A stretch of 64,000 nt of DNA, from assembly GCF_006439335.1 (NCBI RefSeq), contig NZ_SAWY01000036.1, positions 124,356 through 188,355 of the forward strand, written 5' to 3'. Made by a program: the position numbers and the translations under genes. Position 1 is the stretch's first letter, and every line of letters begins with the position of its first letter. The notes beneath the pieces were generated by a model, which ran no database searches, was not told where the DNA came from, and was given only the letters and a program-made list of their open reading frames with translations. The DNA comes from Litorilituus lipolyticus (lineage in GTDB: Bacteria; Pseudomonadota; Gammaproteobacteria; Enterobacterales; Alteromonadaceae). Of this stretch, positions 9,202 through 19,503 are shown in pieces.

Positions 9202-9225
9202 ATGCATGAAGGCTTATAAATTTGC

Positions 9226-10137
9226 TTAGAAATCTAACTGACAACCACTGCCTAAATTTACGATTCTATCGGTTTCACCACTTTGTTGAAATTCAAGCAA
9301 TGCTAGATTGATATCGTCGAGTAATGTGTATAACTCGGGATACTGTTGGCTAACTGCAAAATATAAATGATTGTATTTTAACACTGGTTGTACGGCTTCT
9401 ACGCCATTTAATAATGCTTGCTTATTTCTATTAGAGAGATTGGAAAAGCTCACACTAAAATTAAATACTTCAGGGTCACCGACAATCAGATCAACACGTT
9501 TTGCAACAAGGAGCTTCATTAATTGCAATTCATCTACCGCATCAATAGTCATAAATTGCTCACTATCCATCATGGCATCAAACTCTGGTGTATTTTGATA
9601 ACCACGAACTACACCGATCATCTTTCCCTTTAAATTACTTAAGTCTTTTTTAAGTTCAAATTCGTCACCTTTTCTTTTCATTAACGCTAATTCTCCGCCT
9701 GAAAATCTATTTGATAAGGCCAAGAGTTCCCGACGCTTTTTACCTTCAATGACGTCTGAAGGGGCAGTACTTTCAATAAAGTACTCAGGAAAAAGTATAT
9801 CCATATCCCCTTGTTCTACTAATTTCACGGAACGTGCCCATGGGTAGAAATGAATATTAACTTGATAGCCTTTACTTACTAATACAGCGACAGTAAATTG
9901 AAATACCCAACCATTGTTACAGACTTCTTCGCTAATATAAGGAGGCCAATTTAATGTGGCGAGATTCAGTATTTTGTTAGACTCTTTATTAAATTGATAG
10001 CCGTTTTCAGTTTTTACACCTTGAACGGAATGTTCAATATTATTTTTGAAGTAACTCACCGTTAAGTTACTTGCCACCAAAGACATAGGAGCAATAGATA
10101 GGCTACTTAGTAGAACGAATAAGAAAAGAATTTTCAT
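9226..10137 (-). CDS. Periplasmic solute-binding-like protein (SBP family 3)
   Basis: A 303-residue exported protein. It has a signal peptide (residues 1-22, hydrophobic FLFVLLSSLSIAPMSLVAS) followed by a two-lobed periplasmic binding fold of the amino-acid-binding type. Recognisable pieces are LNLATLNWPPYI near the start, YPWARSVKLVEQGDMDILFP, and a second-lobe GKMIGVVRGYQNTPEF. No permease or ATPase gene is adjacent. In Alteromonadales such solitary proteins are common and need not feed a transporter. It converges on polA and lies 133 bp downstream of recG, so it may have its own promoter. The ligand cannot be inferred. Confidence 0.8.
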   Translation of the reverse strand: MKILFLFVLLSSLSIAPMSLVASNLTVSYFKNNIEHSVQGVKTENGYQFNKESNKILNLATLNWPPYISEEVCNNGWVFQFTVAVLVSKGYQVNIHFYPWARSVKLVEQGDMDILFPEYFIESTAPSDVIEGKKRRELLALSNRFSGGELALMKRKGDEFELKKDLSNLKGKMIGVVRGYQNTPEFDAMMDSEQFMTIDAVDELQLMKLLVAKRVDLIVGDPEVFNFSVSFSNLSNRNKQALLNGVEAVQPVLKYNHLYFAVSQQYPELYTLLDDINLALLEFQQSGETDRIVNLGSGCQLDF

Positions 10138-10270
10138 TGGTGTTATCCAATCACAGCAGATAAAAACTCAAATAAATGGCTTTAACTGCCCTAAAGGTCT
10201 TTATTTAGTAACTATAGTCGCCATTGGCTCATATGCAAAGGTAAGTGCTTTAGGTGAGATAAGGTTGTCT

Positions 10271-12358
10271 TTATGCGTTTGAAAAACGTTCTTTATTACC
10301 GAGCCAACGCTGAATAAGTGCTTGGCTTTGCATCGGATGTTGTCTTGCCATTAGATAGGCTTTTTGCTGAATGTCACTAATCAAGTAGGCATCACGAACT
10401 AAGTCAGCAATCTTTAATTCAGCAAGGCCTGTTTGCCTAGTACCGAGCAATTCGCCAGGGCCTCTAATTTCTAAATCTTTTTCAGCGATGACAAAGCCGT
10501 CATTACTTTCTCGAAGCACGGCTAATCGCTTGGTGGCGGTTTTAGATAAAGGAGGCTTGTACATTAGTACACAATGAGAAGCAATGGAACCACGACCCAC
10601 TCGCCCTCTCAGTTGATGCAGTTGCGCTAAGCCTAAGCGCTCTGGATTTTCGATAACCATCAGGCTGGCATTGGGTACGTCGACACCAACTTCAATGACA
10701 GTTGTAGCGACTAATAAGTGCAATTCACCCGCTTTAAAATTATCCATTACCGCTTGTTTCTCAATGGCTTTCATTCTGCCATGAACTAAGCCTACTTTAA
10801 GCTCGGTTAGTTGTGCTTGCAAATATTGAGCAGTATCCTCAGCGGCTTGGCATTGCAGTACTTCAGATTCTTCAATAAGGGTACAAACCCAATACGCTTG
10901 TCGGTTATCTTGGCTGCATGCTTGTCGAATGCGTTCAACAATATCGTCCCGTCTACTATCAGGTAAAGCAATGGTATTAATTGGTGTTCTACCTGGTGGT
11001 AATTCATCAATAACGGAAGTGTCTAAGTCGGCATAGGCTGTCATGGCAAGCGTACGTGGAATAGGGGTTGCTGTCATGATCAGTTGATGAGGAAATTTAT
11101 TATTAAATGCACCTTTATCACGCAAAGATAAGCGCTGTTGAACGCCAAATTTATGCTGTTCATCAATAATAACCAGTACCATATTTTTGAAAATTACATC
11201 GGCTTGAAATAAAGCATGGGTGCCTATGACCATTTGCATGTCACCGTTGGCTATTTGTTCAAGGGCAAGTTTTCTCGCCTTTGCTTTAGTTTTTCCAGCT
11301 AACCAACCAACAGAGATATTAAGTGCTTGTAACCAATTTTGAAAATTAATGGCGTGCTGCTCTGCTAGAATTTCAGTCGGTGCCATTAAGGCAACTTGAT
11401 AACCTTGACCAATAGCCGTTAGCGCTGATAACGCAGCCACTAAGGTTTTACCTGAGCCTACATCACCTTGTACTAAGCGCATCATAGGTAATGATTTAGC
11501 TAAATCATTTTGCACCTCATTAACTACGCGTGTTTGAGCGTTGGTTGGTGAGAATGGCAAGGAATCAAGAAATTGCTGTGATAATTCTTCATTCACCTTT
11601 AATGAAATAGCTTCATGAATATCACTGTTTTGCCTTAACTTTTGCATGCTTAGGTTATGAGCAAGTAATTCCTCTTTAATTAATCGTAACTGCGCTGGGT
11701 GTTTACCTTGTTCTAGCTGCTCAACGGAGATATCAGGTGGTGGTCGATGAATAATGGTGAGTGCTTGGCTTAGTGAGTATTGTTCATCAAATAATGCATC
11801 GGGCAGCAGTTCATCAATAATCCCCCGTTGCAATCGTTGTAGTGCTTGCTCACTTATACTTCGCAAAGATATTTGTCTTAAGCCATCGGTACTTGGGTAA
11901 ACAGGGGTTAAGGTTTCTTCAACGGGTGTTAACGGTGAATCTTGATCCAGTGCTTTGTATTCAGGGTGAACAATTTGATAGCCTCGAGGGCCACGTTTTA
12001 TTTCACCATAACAGCGGATTGCACGACCAATACTGAGATTGTTTTTTTGGCTGGCTGAAAAACTAAAAAAACACAGTTGAATATTGCCTGTACCATCATT
12101 AAGTGTCACCACTAACATACGTCGCTTGCCGTGTGTTATTTGGCTATTGGTTATCTCACCGATGATATTGGTTGACGTGCCGGGTAACAGGTCTCTTATG
12201 CTAGTTACCCGTGTTTTATCTTCGTAGCGTAACGGCAAATGAAATAGCATGTCTTGCACAGACACTAGGCCTATTTTCTCAAGTTTACTTGCTAAGCTTG
12301 GGCCTACACCTTTAAGACTGGTTAGGCTTACTTGAGAGAGTTTAGTGAGTGCTTCCAT
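10271..12358 (-). CDS. recG: ATP-dependent DNA helicase RecG
   Basis: Branch-migration helicase that remodels stalled forks and R-loops. The 695-residue protein has the N-terminal wedge/OB domain (residues about 55-160, with LLPGTSTNIIGEI). The superfamily 2 helicase core follows: Walker A GDVGSGKT near residue 300, DEQH box (IIDEQHKFG) near 395, TATPIPRT, and the C-terminal QLRGRVGRG and TGLAELKIADL motifs. All key motifs are intact. It begins 24 bp after trmH, the last step of the gmk-rpoZ-spoT-ridA-trmH-recG order. That order is as in E. coli apart from ridA. Confidence 0.97.
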   Translation of the reverse strand: MEALTKLSQVSLTSLKGVGPSLASKLEKIGLVSVQDMLFHLPLRYEDKTRVTSIRDLLPGTSTNIIGEITNSQITHGKRRMLVVTLNDGTGNIQLCFFSFSASQKNNLSIGRAIRCYGEIKRGPRGYQIVHPEYKALDQDSPLTPVEETLTPVYPSTDGLRQISLRSISEQALQRLQRGIIDELLPDALFDEQYSLSQALTIIHRPPPDISVEQLEQGKHPAQLRLIKEELLAHNLSMQKLRQNSDIHEAISLKVNEELSQQFLDSLPFSPTNAQTRVVNEVQNDLAKSLPMMRLVQGDVGSGKTLVAALSALTAIGQGYQVALMAPTEILAEQHAINFQNWLQALNISVGWLAGKTKAKARKLALEQIANGDMQMVIGTHALFQADVIFKNMVLVIIDEQHKFGVQQRLSLRDKGAFNNKFPHQLIMTATPIPRTLAMTAYADLDTSVIDELPPGRTPINTIALPDSRRDDIVERIRQACSQDNRQAYWVCTLIEESEVLQCQAAEDTAQYLQAQLTELKVGLVHGRMKAIEKQAVMDNFKAGELHLLVATTVIEVGVDVPNASLMVIENPERLGLAQLHQLRGRVGRGSIASHCVLMYKPPLSKTATKRLAVLRESNDGFVIAEKDLEIRGPGELLGTRQTGLAELKIADLVRDAYLISDIQQKAYLMARQHPMQSQALIQRWLGNKERFSNA

Positions 12359-12382
12359 GACTATGGGGGTTACCTATGTGGT

Positions 12383-13090
12383 TTAGTCATCAATATGCTG
12401 CCAAGCATCTTTATTCATCTGCATTTTTTGCCACCAAGCTTCATCAGCAACTATTTGCCCTTGCTCATCAATGGCAGGATAGGGCAAGCCTTTACGTTGA
12501 CAGGCTTCAGCAAAAATGGGGTGTCCGCCCTCAAACAATACTCGTTGACGTCGTTCTTCACTTAACCTAGGTTTATCGTATAGACCCGCGAGTTGTCGTT
12601 GTCTTTGGGCTTCATATAATACTACAGAGCATGCAACAGAGACATTCAGCGATTGCACCATACCAACCATAGGTATGATGATATCTTGATCGGCAAGCGC
12701 TAGAGCTTCTTTAGAGGCTCCAAATTTTTCCTGGCCTAATATGATGGCAGTCGGCTTGGTGTAATCAATTTCTTTAAAGTCTACCGCAGTATCTGATAAG
12801 TTAGTGACTAATACTTGCATACCTTGTGCTTTCAGTGCCGCAATTGCATCAGCTGTTTGGTGATAATTGTGAACATCAATCCAGTTTTGGCTACCTGCGG
12901 CACTGCCACCTCTAACCTCTGTTTCTTCACTTTTCCACACCGCATGAACATCGCTAACACCAATAGCATCGCAAGTTCGAACCACAGCAGCTAAATTGTG
13001 ATGCTTGTGGACGCCTTCCATACAAACCGTTAGATCTGGTTGGCGTTTGTCTAACATAGTATTGATACGATCAAGTCTTTCTGGTGTCAT
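12383..13090 (-). CDS. trmH: tRNA (guanosine(18)-2'-O)-methyltransferase TrmH
   Basis: SPOUT-class SAM-dependent enzyme that 2'-O-methylates G18 in the tRNA D-loop. Its 235 residues include the family motifs: motif 1 NLAAVVRTCDAIGV with the catalytic Arg, motif 2 AIILGQEKFGAS, and motif 3 IPMVGMVQSLNVSVA, which forms the trefoil knot. A C-terminal helical extension ends the protein, as in E. coli TrmH (SpoU, 229 residues). It lies between ridA and recG, 88 bp after ridA and 24 bp before recG, in a conserved chromosomal block. Confidence 0.96.
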   Translation of the reverse strand: MTPERLDRINTMLDKRQPDLTVCMEGVHKHHNLAAVVRTCDAIGVSDVHAVWKSEETEVRGGSAAGSQNWIDVHNYHQTADAIAALKAQGMQVLVTNLSDTAVDFKEIDYTKPTAIILGQEKFGASKEALALADQDIIIPMVGMVQSLNVSVACSVVLYEAQRQRQLAGLYDKPRLSEERRQRVLFEGGHPIFAEACQRKGLPYPAIDEQGQIVADEAWWQKMQMNKDAWQHIDD

Positions 13091-13178
13091 AGTGTTATTA
13101 ATTCTTAAGTGAATGCTTGAGCTATTCGAATATAAAATAGCTCAAGTGAGAGGGTTAATTTTTCTAGGGGTGGCTAGC

Positions 13179-13568
13179 TTATGTAACGCTTGGTAATTCC
13201 AATACACCATCAATTTCAATAGCGACATCTTTTGGTAATCTTGAAACTTGTATCGCAGCACGTGCAGGGTAAGGCTGCTCGAAATAACGCGCCATGACTT
13301 CATTTACCGTGGCAAAATTACTTAAATCAGTCATGAAGATATTTACTTTAACCATATCGTTAATAGAACCGCCTGCGGCTTCACACACGGCAGATAAGTT
13401 TTTGAATACTTGTTCTGCTTGTTCGGCAAAATCGTCAGAAACGACTTCCATGGTTTCAGGTACTAAAGGAATTTGACCTGATAAATAGACCGTGTTTTTT
13501 ACTTTAACTGCTTGGCTATAGGTACCAATGGCACTTGGGGCTTTATCTGTTGAAATTATGCTTTTCAT
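13179..13568 (-). CDS. ridA: RidA family reactive intermediate/imine deaminase
   Basis: Trimeric cytoplasmic enzyme that hydrolyses reactive enamine/imine intermediates made by PLP enzymes, protecting the cell from damage. The length (129 residues) is typical. The substrate-binding Arg lies in [13 protein letters not shown], and the family signature follows as [12 protein letters not shown]. The N-terminal [12 protein letters not shown] and YLSGQIPL segments are also diagnostic. It is 29 bp downstream of spoT. That placement is common in marine gammaproteobacteria but differs from E. coli, where trmH directly follows spoT. Confidence 0.95.
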   Translation of the reverse strand: MKSIISTDKAPSAIGTYSQAVKVKNTVYLSGQIPLVPETMEVVSDDFAEQAEQVFKNLSAVCEAAGGSINDMVKVNIFMTDLSNFATVNEVMARYFEQPYPARAAIQVSRLPKDVAIEIDGVLELPSVT

Positions 13569-13597
13569 AGTTAATCCTACTTCAAATTTTATAGTTT

Positions 13598-15706
13598 TTA
13601 CTTGTTACGGATGACGCGCTGAACATCAACCATAACTTTAATTTTTCTAATAATATCAGCTAAATGAATACGGTCGCGACAGGTGATTTCCATATCAATA
13701 ACATATAAGCCAGAATCCTTTTCACCCGAATTAAGGTTATGAACATTTGAGCCACTTTTGGCGACTACACTGGTTAATAGGGCTAATGCACCTTGATGAT
13801 TGATAATTTCTACCCGTAATTTAGCAATAAACTCTCGGTCTATATCGGTATCCCATTTTACTGGGAATAAACTGCCTTGCTCATGACCTTTAATATTTCG
13901 ACAACCATTTTGATGGACCATTAAGCCTTTCCCTGGGCTTAAATAAGCTAAGATGGAATCGCCAGGTATAGGACGACAACATTTACCATAGCTAACCAAC
14001 ATGCCTTCAGTGCCTTTAATTGGCATTTTGGCCTTACTGACATTATCATTTTCTTCAACATCTTCAGTGAATTCGTCAGTAAGCTGCCTTGCAATACCTA
14101 TGCTAAGGGCATTACCTAGACCAATATTGGTGATGAGCTCATCAAAGCTTTCATTACCACTTTGCTGAACAACTTCATCAATTTTTGCTTGCTCAATGTC
14201 ATCTATTTTCGTTTTACCTAAAGCATGACTAAGTAATCTAAGACCCAGAGCATGTGATTCGTCTTTCTCTCTAGAGCGTAAATAGGTTCGTATTTGTAGA
14301 CGCGCTTTGGCGGTAACGACAAAGTTTAACCAAGTTGCGTTAGGTCTTGCCGCCGCAGAAGTGACGACTTCAATTGTTTGACCAGAATCTATAGGTTGGC
14401 TTAATGGATAAGGCTTTCTATCAACTTTTACCCCAACACAAGAATTACCTACATCGGTGTGTACTGCATAAGCAAAATCGACAGCTGTTGCTCCCATTGG
14501 GAGTTCAATGATGCGACCATCAGGTGTAAAAACATAAATCTCTTCAGGGAATAAATCAGATTTTACGTTTTCAATAAACTCAAATGAGCTACCAGCACTC
14601 TGTTGCAGCTCAAGTAAGCTTTGCATCCAGCGTCGAGCTTTCATTTGCGCAGTTGTGCCGGTGTCATCGCCTGCTTGTTTATAAAGCCAGTGTGCAGCGA
14701 CACCCATGTCTGCCATTTGATCCATATCTTGCGTTCTGATTTGAATCTCTACAGGAATACCGTGCGGACCAATTAACGAGGTATGCAGTGATTGGTAGCC
14801 ATTAGTTTTAGGGATGGCAATATAGTCTTTGAAGCGAGTTTCAATAGGCTTAAATAAGTTATGTACTGCCCCAAGCGTGCGATAACAGTTATCTATTTTT
14901 TCATCAACAATAACCCTGAAGGCGTAAATGTCCATGACTTCATTGAACATTAACTCCTTATTTAGCATTTTACGATAAATAGAATACAGGTGCTTTTCTC
15001 TGCCCGTTATTTGCGCTTTTATACCGCTTTCTTCAAGGCGTGCAGCTATTTCTTCCTGAATATTATTTACAATGGCCTTACGATTGCCACGAGCACTCTT
15101 CACGGCTGATGCTAATGCACGTGAGCGCATAGGATAAAGAGCCTGAAAGCCTAATAATTCCAATTCATTCTTAATATCATGAATACCAAGGCGATTGGCA
15201 ATTGGTGCGTAAATATCTAAGGTTTCACGAGCAATACGTCGACGTTTATCAGGCCTTAGTGAGCCTAATGTACGCATGTTATGAGTTCTATCAGCGAGCT
15301 TTATTAAGATAACGCGGATATCTTGCACCATGGCAAGTACCATTTTACGGAAGTTTTCCGCTTGCATTTCTTCTTTGTTATCAAACTTAAGTTTATCTAG
15401 CTTACTAACCCCTTCCACTAGTTCTGCTACAGTATGACCAAACAATTCTGCTAGCTCATCTTTAGTCACTTCAGTGTCTTCAATGACATCATGCAATAAA
15501 GCCGCCATAAGCGTTTCGTGGTCAAGGTGCATTTTAGCTAAATTGATGGCAACAGCGACAGGGTGAGTAATGTATGGATCACCACTTGAACGCATTTGTC
15601 CTTCATGTGCATCTCTGGCCACAATATAGGCATGCTTGAGTAGATCAATTTGTACTTTTGATAGATAGGAAGAGCTGAGTTCTTTTAAAGGTTCAAATAG
15701 GTACAC
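13598..15706 (-). CDS. spoT: Bifunctional (p)ppGpp synthetase/hydrolase SpoT
   Basis: Stringent-response enzyme that makes and degrades (p)ppGpp. The 702-residue protein has four parts. The HD hydrolase domain has H72-D73 and E76-D77 intact in ALLHDVIED. The synthetase-like domain contains [24 protein letters not shown] and [15 protein letters not shown]. The TGS domain starts at [15 protein letters not shown] (about residue 390). The C-terminal region ends in an ACT domain. The start is GTG at 15706, preceded by a GGAG ribosome binding site, and the product begins MYLFEPL like E. coli SpoT. A hairpin after rpoZ suggests a promoter of its own in the 178-bp gap. Confidence 0.97.
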   Translation of the reverse strand: MYLFEPLKELSSSYLSKVQIDLLKHAYIVARDAHEGQMRSSGDPYITHPVAVAINLAKMHLDHETLMAALLHDVIEDTEVTKDELAELFGHTVAELVEGVSKLDKLKFDNKEEMQAENFRKMVLAMVQDIRVILIKLADRTHNMRTLGSLRPDKRRRIARETLDIYAPIANRLGIHDIKNELELLGFQALYPMRSRALASAVKSARGNRKAIVNNIQEEIAARLEESGIKAQITGREKHLYSIYRKMLNKELMFNEVMDIYAFRVIVDEKIDNCYRTLGAVHNLFKPIETRFKDYIAIPKTNGYQSLHTSLIGPHGIPVEIQIRTQDMDQMADMGVAAHWLYKQAGDDTGTTAQMKARRWMQSLLELQQSAGSSFEFIENVKSDLFPEEIYVFTPDGRIIELPMGATAVDFAYAVHTDVGNSCVGVKVDRKPYPLSQPIDSGQTIEVVTSAAARPNATWLNFVVTAKARLQIRTYLRSREKDESHALGLRLLSHALGKTKIDDIEQAKIDEVVQQSGNESFDELITNIGLGNALSIGIARQLTDEFTEDVEENDNVSKAKMPIKGTEGMLVSYGKCCRPIPGDSILAYLSPGKGLMVHQNGCRNIKGHEQGSLFPVKWDTDIDREFIAKLRVEIINHQGALALLTSVVAKSGSNVHNLNSGEKDSGLYVIDMEITCRDRIHLADIIRKIKVMVDVQRVIRNK

Positions 15707-15781
15707 CTACCACTCCAAATCGATAAGTAATTTGAGTATATATACTAGAATACGCGGCATTTTTATTAAATGCAAAGCAAT

Positions 15782-15828
15782 AAAAAACGCGTAACCAGTC
15801 TGCTTTGAGTAACAGAGTTAGGTACGCG
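15782..15828 (-). terminator. Intrinsic terminator after rpoZ
   Basis: Read leftward, CGCGTACC pairs with GGTTACGCG (one bulged base) across a 24-nt loop. Six T follow. It would end or attenuate the gmk/rpoZ transcript before spoT. Confidence 0.6.
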
Positions 15829-15884
15829 CTTTTCGTTAAGTTAAATTGACCTTTTCTTATAAATAGATATGAAAAGGCTTAAAC

Positions 15885-16172
15885 TTAACTTAATTCGTCT
15901 TGTTGACCACCAACAATTGCAGCTACTGCATCTAATTCAGCAGTATCTTGTTCAATTTGTTCTTGGCGCTCTGAGTTATCCATTACTTCAGTAGAAATTA
16001 AATCAGCTTCAATTTCACGTAAAGCAAGTACCGTTGGTTTGTCATTTTCAATATCAACCAAAGGTTCTTTTCCGCCCGTTGCAATTTGACGAGCACGACG
16101 TGATGCAACTAACACCAAGTCAAAACGATTACCGATTTTTTCTACGGCATCTTCAACAGTTACGCGAGCCAT
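15885..16172 (-). CDS. rpoZ: RNA polymerase omega subunit
   Basis: Small subunit that assists folding of beta-prime and forms part of a ppGpp-binding site. The length (95 residues) and sequence are typical: [20 protein letters not shown], then RARQIATGG and [10 protein letters not shown], with an acidic, variable C-terminal tail. It is followed by an intrinsic terminator and then spoT, and it lies 198 bp downstream of gmk. The linkage of omega and SpoT genes is an old conserved arrangement. Confidence 0.97.
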   Translation of the reverse strand: MARVTVEDAVEKIGNRFDLVLVASRRARQIATGGKEPLVDIENDKPTVLALREIEADLISTEVMDNSERQEQIEQDTAELDAVAAIVGGQQDELS

Positions 16173-16370
16173 TTGGTCACTCCAACTAATAAAATAGTTG
16201 CGTAGTTTACTGTTCGCTTGCTAATTAAGCAAGTATCAGCCCATATAAATGACTAATAAACCTGAGTTCAAGCGAATAAGGTCGTAAATTCCACAACTTT
16301 ACGGATAAAAAAGGTTTTCTCTATTCACAATATTTACTTGCGAATGTAATCACTTAGTTTCTTGAGTAAT

Positions 16371-17003
16371 TTATTTAATTAATTCACTAAGTAGTTGTTC
16401 ATGCTTTTCAATTTGTTGATTACATGTAAGTCTTTGATTATATACGATGGTCTTCAAGTCAGCCAATGCTTGGCTAAAATCATCGTTAATGATGATGTAA
16501 TCAAATTCATTAAAATGAGAACATTCTGCTTGTGCTTCAGCCATGCGACTTGCAATAACTTCATCACTGTCTTGTCCTCGACCGCGTAAGCGATTTTCGA
16601 GTTCTTGCTTGGATGGAGGGCTAATGAAAATGGTTGTTACTTCTGGTTTCTTTATACGTACCTGCTGAGCACCTTGCCAATCAATATCTAGAAATACATC
16701 AATACCTTGGGCAAGCTGAGCATCTATCGCGGCTTCTGAGGTGCCGTAATAATTACCAAAGACTTCAGCGTATTCGTAAAAAGCACCTTGGCTGATTTGG
16801 CTTTTAAATTCATCTACTGAAACAAAGTGATAATGCTCACCATTTTGCTCGCCTGGACGAGGGTCGCGCGTTGTGTGTGAAACAGAAACTTGCATAGCAC
16901 GTGTGTTGTCATCATGGCTTTTTTCAAGTAGCGCTTTGATTAGACTAGACTTTCCTGCACCACTTGGTGCAGATAGAATAAATAAGTTACCTGTAACAGA
17001 CAC
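16371..17003 (-). CDS. gmk: Guanylate kinase
   Basis: Phosphorylates GMP to GDP with ATP. The 210-residue protein has the P-loop APSGAGKSS at residues 12-20. The GMP-binding segment is [21 protein letters not shown], with [14 protein letters not shown] after it, and a lid region contains RLRGRGQDS. Members of this family run about 205-210 residues, so it is full length. It heads the rpoZ-spoT block. The promoter is probably in the 148-bp gap that also holds the terminator of the upstream aminotransferase gene. Confidence 0.97.
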   Translation of the reverse strand: MSVTGNLFILSAPSGAGKSSLIKALLEKSHDDNTRAMQVSVSHTTRDPRPGEQNGEHYHFVSVDEFKSQISQGAFYEYAEVFGNYYGTSEAAIDAQLAQGIDVFLDIDWQGAQQVRIKKPEVTTIFISPPSKQELENRLRGRGQDSDEVIASRMAEAQAECSHFNEFDYIIINDDFSQALADLKTIVYNQRLTCNQQIEKHEQLLSELIK

Positions 17004-17075
17004 GGTAATTCCTCAATAATTTTAATCTGGATATTGCTCGTGAGTCGGGATGAGTGACATCAAAAATTAAGCAAT

Positions 17076-17124
17076 AAAAAAGCTGAGCGATATTTTACTC
17101 TATTCGAATAAAAAAAGCTCAGCT
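17076..17124 (-). terminator. Intrinsic terminator after the aminotransferase gene
   Basis: Read leftward, AGCTGAGC (17124-17117) pairs with GCTCAGCT (17088-17081) around an AT-rich 28-nt loop that itself contains TATTCGAATA. Six T follow. Confidence 0.75.
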
Positions 17125-17151
17125 TGTTTGCTTTAGCTAAAGTTGCGTTAA

Positions 17152-18339
17152 TTAAAGTACTTTAGCAATTGATTTAGCAAGGTAATCAACATTGCTATTA
17201 GCAATGCCCGCAATGCTCATACGGCTAGAGCCTACCATATAAATGCTAAACTCTTCTTGTAAGCGTTGTACTTGTTCTGGCGTAATACCCAAGAAAGAGA
17301 ACATACCGCTTTGGCGTGTAATAAAGCTAAAGTCACGCTCAACACCATTTTCTACTAATTTATCAACGATAAGTTGACGATTACCGTTAATGCGATCGCG
17401 CATTTCTTGTAACTCAGCATACCATTGGTTGCGTAATTCATCAGAGCTTAAAATAGTTTCTACAATGGCGGCACCATGTGCAGGAGGCATTGAGTAAATA
17501 ACACGAACAACAGATAATAAAACTGAATGGGCGATATCAGCACTGATGCTTGATTCACCTATGATAGTACAACCACCAATACGTTCGCGGTATAAACCAA
17601 AGTTTTTAGAACATGAACTACAAACGATCATTTCATTTACAGTATCAGCCATTAAGCGTAAACCGTAAGCATCTTCATCTAAACCTTCACCAAAACCTTG
17701 ATATGCCATATCAATCAGTGGTGTAAATCCAACTGATTTAGCAACATCAGCCACTTGTTGCCACTGTTCTTTATTTAAATCCATACCACTTGGGTTATGA
17801 CAACAAGCATGTAATAACACTACATCATCGCTAGCCACTGCTTTAAGGGCCGTTAACATGCCGTCAAAATCTAAGTTTTTATTTTCGTAGTCATAATATG
17901 GGTAGGTTTTAACGGTAATGCCAGCCGCTTCAAATAAGCCCGTATGGTTAGCCCATGTTGGATTACTAACCCAAATAGTAGCACCCGCTTTACAACTTTT
18001 GATAAATTCAGCAGCAACTCTTAGTGAACCTGTGCCACCTGGTGTTGAAACCGTACGCGCGCGGTTGTCAGCTAATACTTTATGATCGCCAAAAATGAGC
18101 TCAGCCATTTTCTCGTTAAATAGCTCAGACCCTGTTGGACCAATATAAACTTTACTGTCTTCGGTATTTAGGCGATGTAATTCAGCTTTTTTAACACAAT
18201 CAAGTACGGTGGTTTCACCTGCTTCATTCTTGTACACGCCAACACCCAAATCGATTTTATTTGGATTGTCATCTTTTCTATATTTAGCCAATAACCCTAA
18301 AATTGGGTCGGCAGGCAAAGCCTTTAAACTACCAAACAT
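17152..18339 (-). CDS. Class I aspartate/aromatic amino acid aminotransferase
   Basis: PLP-dependent enzyme that transfers amino groups between aspartate or aromatic amino acids and 2-oxoglutarate. The 395-residue protein has the AspC/TyrB start IDLGVGVYKNEAGETTVLD, the glycine-rich PGGTGSLR segment, and NPTWANH. It also has the HACCHNPSGMDL loop and the PLP-binding Lys at 245 in SSCSKNFGLYRERIGG. The C-terminal RMSIAGI segment carries the substrate-carboxylate Arg. I cannot separate aspC from tyrB on sequence alone, so no symbol is given. It stands alone between DUF445 and gmk, with a terminator of its own. Confidence 0.92.
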   Translation of the reverse strand: MFGSLKALPADPILGLLAKYRKDDNPNKIDLGVGVYKNEAGETTVLDCVKKAELHRLNTEDSKVYIGPTGSELFNEKMAELIFGDHKVLADNRARTVSTPGGTGSLRVAAEFIKSCKAGATIWVSNPTWANHTGLFEAAGITVKTYPYYDYENKNLDFDGMLTALKAVASDDVVLLHACCHNPSGMDLNKEQWQQVADVAKSVGFTPLIDMAYQGFGEGLDEDAYGLRLMADTVNEMIVCSSCSKNFGLYRERIGGCTIIGESSISADIAHSVLLSVVRVIYSMPPAHGAAIVETILSSDELRNQWYAELQEMRDRINGNRQLIVDKLVENGVERDFSFITRQSGMFSFLGITPEQVQRLQEEFSIYMVGSSRMSIAGIANSNVDYLAKSIAKVL

Positions 18340-18531
18340 GACAGAAGTTTACCTTTTGGTTCGATGGATGTTAGCTAGCAATTACGCCACTGTAAAAAGC
18401 AGCAAAACACCCGATTAATTAAGGCTCAAGCATAACGTAATTTCACCTGATACTTAAAGGTTTTTAACGTAATAATCTATATTTATTTCATCTATTTTTA
18501 GTATACAAAATTTTACGGGTTTACAGTGCTA

Positions 18532-19242
18532 TTAGAGGGTATTGCTTAGGGCGGCAATTAAGCCAATTAAACCACCAAAAACCCCTCCCCAAACTACTAG
18601 CCAGCCTAAGTGTTTACGTATCATTTCTTGGATGATTTCTTTCACAAGTTGCGGGGTTAATTCATTTAAGCGCTTTTCGATAATGTCGCTTACTTTTTCT
18701 TGCATACCGGCAATAACATCGGGTTGCTCAAGTTCATCGCGTAATAGCTGCTTGAAATGATCGGTACTGGTAATATCTTGCACAGCTTCTTTCATCTTCT
18801 CAACAAAAGGCGCTCTCATCGGTTGAATTGCTTCACTGCCACCAACCATGGCTAGCATACCACCAAAAGAAGAGTTTTCGATGACCGTGACTAAGCTGTC
18901 AAAAGCGGGTGATAAATCGACTTTTTCAATGATGGGATGTAAATCTATCGCGCTAGCATTACCTGAACTATCTGAGAGAAATCTATCGATATTTTCTTGA
19001 GTAAAAAATTGCGTCATCATCAGTTGACGAATGCCCAATTTAAAATCTTCAAAACGTGCTGGAATAACACCTGAACCATAAAGTAAAGGTACCTTTTCAA
19101 ACAACATATGAATAGCGACCCAGTTTGTTACAGCGCCTGATAAAGCAAATAAACCAACAGTAAATAAAATAGGTTGCCCTAAGGTATAGCCCAAAATAGT
19201 TGCAATTAAGGCCAAAGTATTGGTGATAACACTTTTATTCAT
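18532..19242 (-). CDS. DUF445 family inner-membrane protein
   Basis: A 236-residue protein of the DUF445 (YheB-like) group, function unknown. There is an N-terminal pair of hydrophobic segments (residues about 7-50, including FALSGAVTNWVAIHMLF) and a C-terminal membrane helix (WLVVWGGVFGGLIGLIAALSN). Between them is a soluble helical domain. The GAVTNWVAIHMLFEK signature is the family hallmark. It is monocistronic by spacing: 192 bp to the aminotransferase gene and a divergent 261-bp gap to the cyclophilin gene. Confidence 0.88.
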   Translation of the reverse strand: MNKSVITNTLALIATILGYTLGQPILFTVGLFALSGAVTNWVAIHMLFEKVPLLYGSGVIPARFEDFKLGIRQLMMTQFFTQENIDRFLSDSSGNASAIDLHPIIEKVDLSPAFDSLVTVIENSSFGGMLAMVGGSEAIQPMRAPFVEKMKEAVQDITSTDHFKQLLRDELEQPDVIAGMQEKVSDIIEKRLNELTPQLVKEIIQEMIRKHLGWLVVWGGVFGGLIGLIAALSNTL

Positions 19243-19415
19243 GAACTTTCCATTCTAATTAAGGGATGTTGATTACCTGTCGCATACATTGTGTTTATGC
19301 TTAGCACTCATGTTTTATCGGCCATATTGAGCAAGTCACTAAATAGAATTTTGTGGTAATGCTCTTTCGATAGATCAACACTTTCCTGATGAACAATAAC
19401 TATCGCTATAGTAAC

Positions 19416-19451
19416 AAAAAGCATTAGTGCTGGTACAGCAAGGCTTTTTTT
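19416..19451. terminator. Terminator-like hairpin with no obvious gene in front
   Basis: AAAAAGC, then TGCTG (19428-19432), GTA loop, CAGCA (19436-19440), then GC and a run of T. It lies in the divergent gap between DUF445 and the cyclophilin gene, where no coding transcript is expected to end. It could attenuate the cyclophilin transcript. Confidence 0.3.
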
Positions 19452-19503
19452 GCTTAACTGAGCGGCAATTTAATTATAAATAATGCGGGTTTAAGGTTTT
19501 ACT

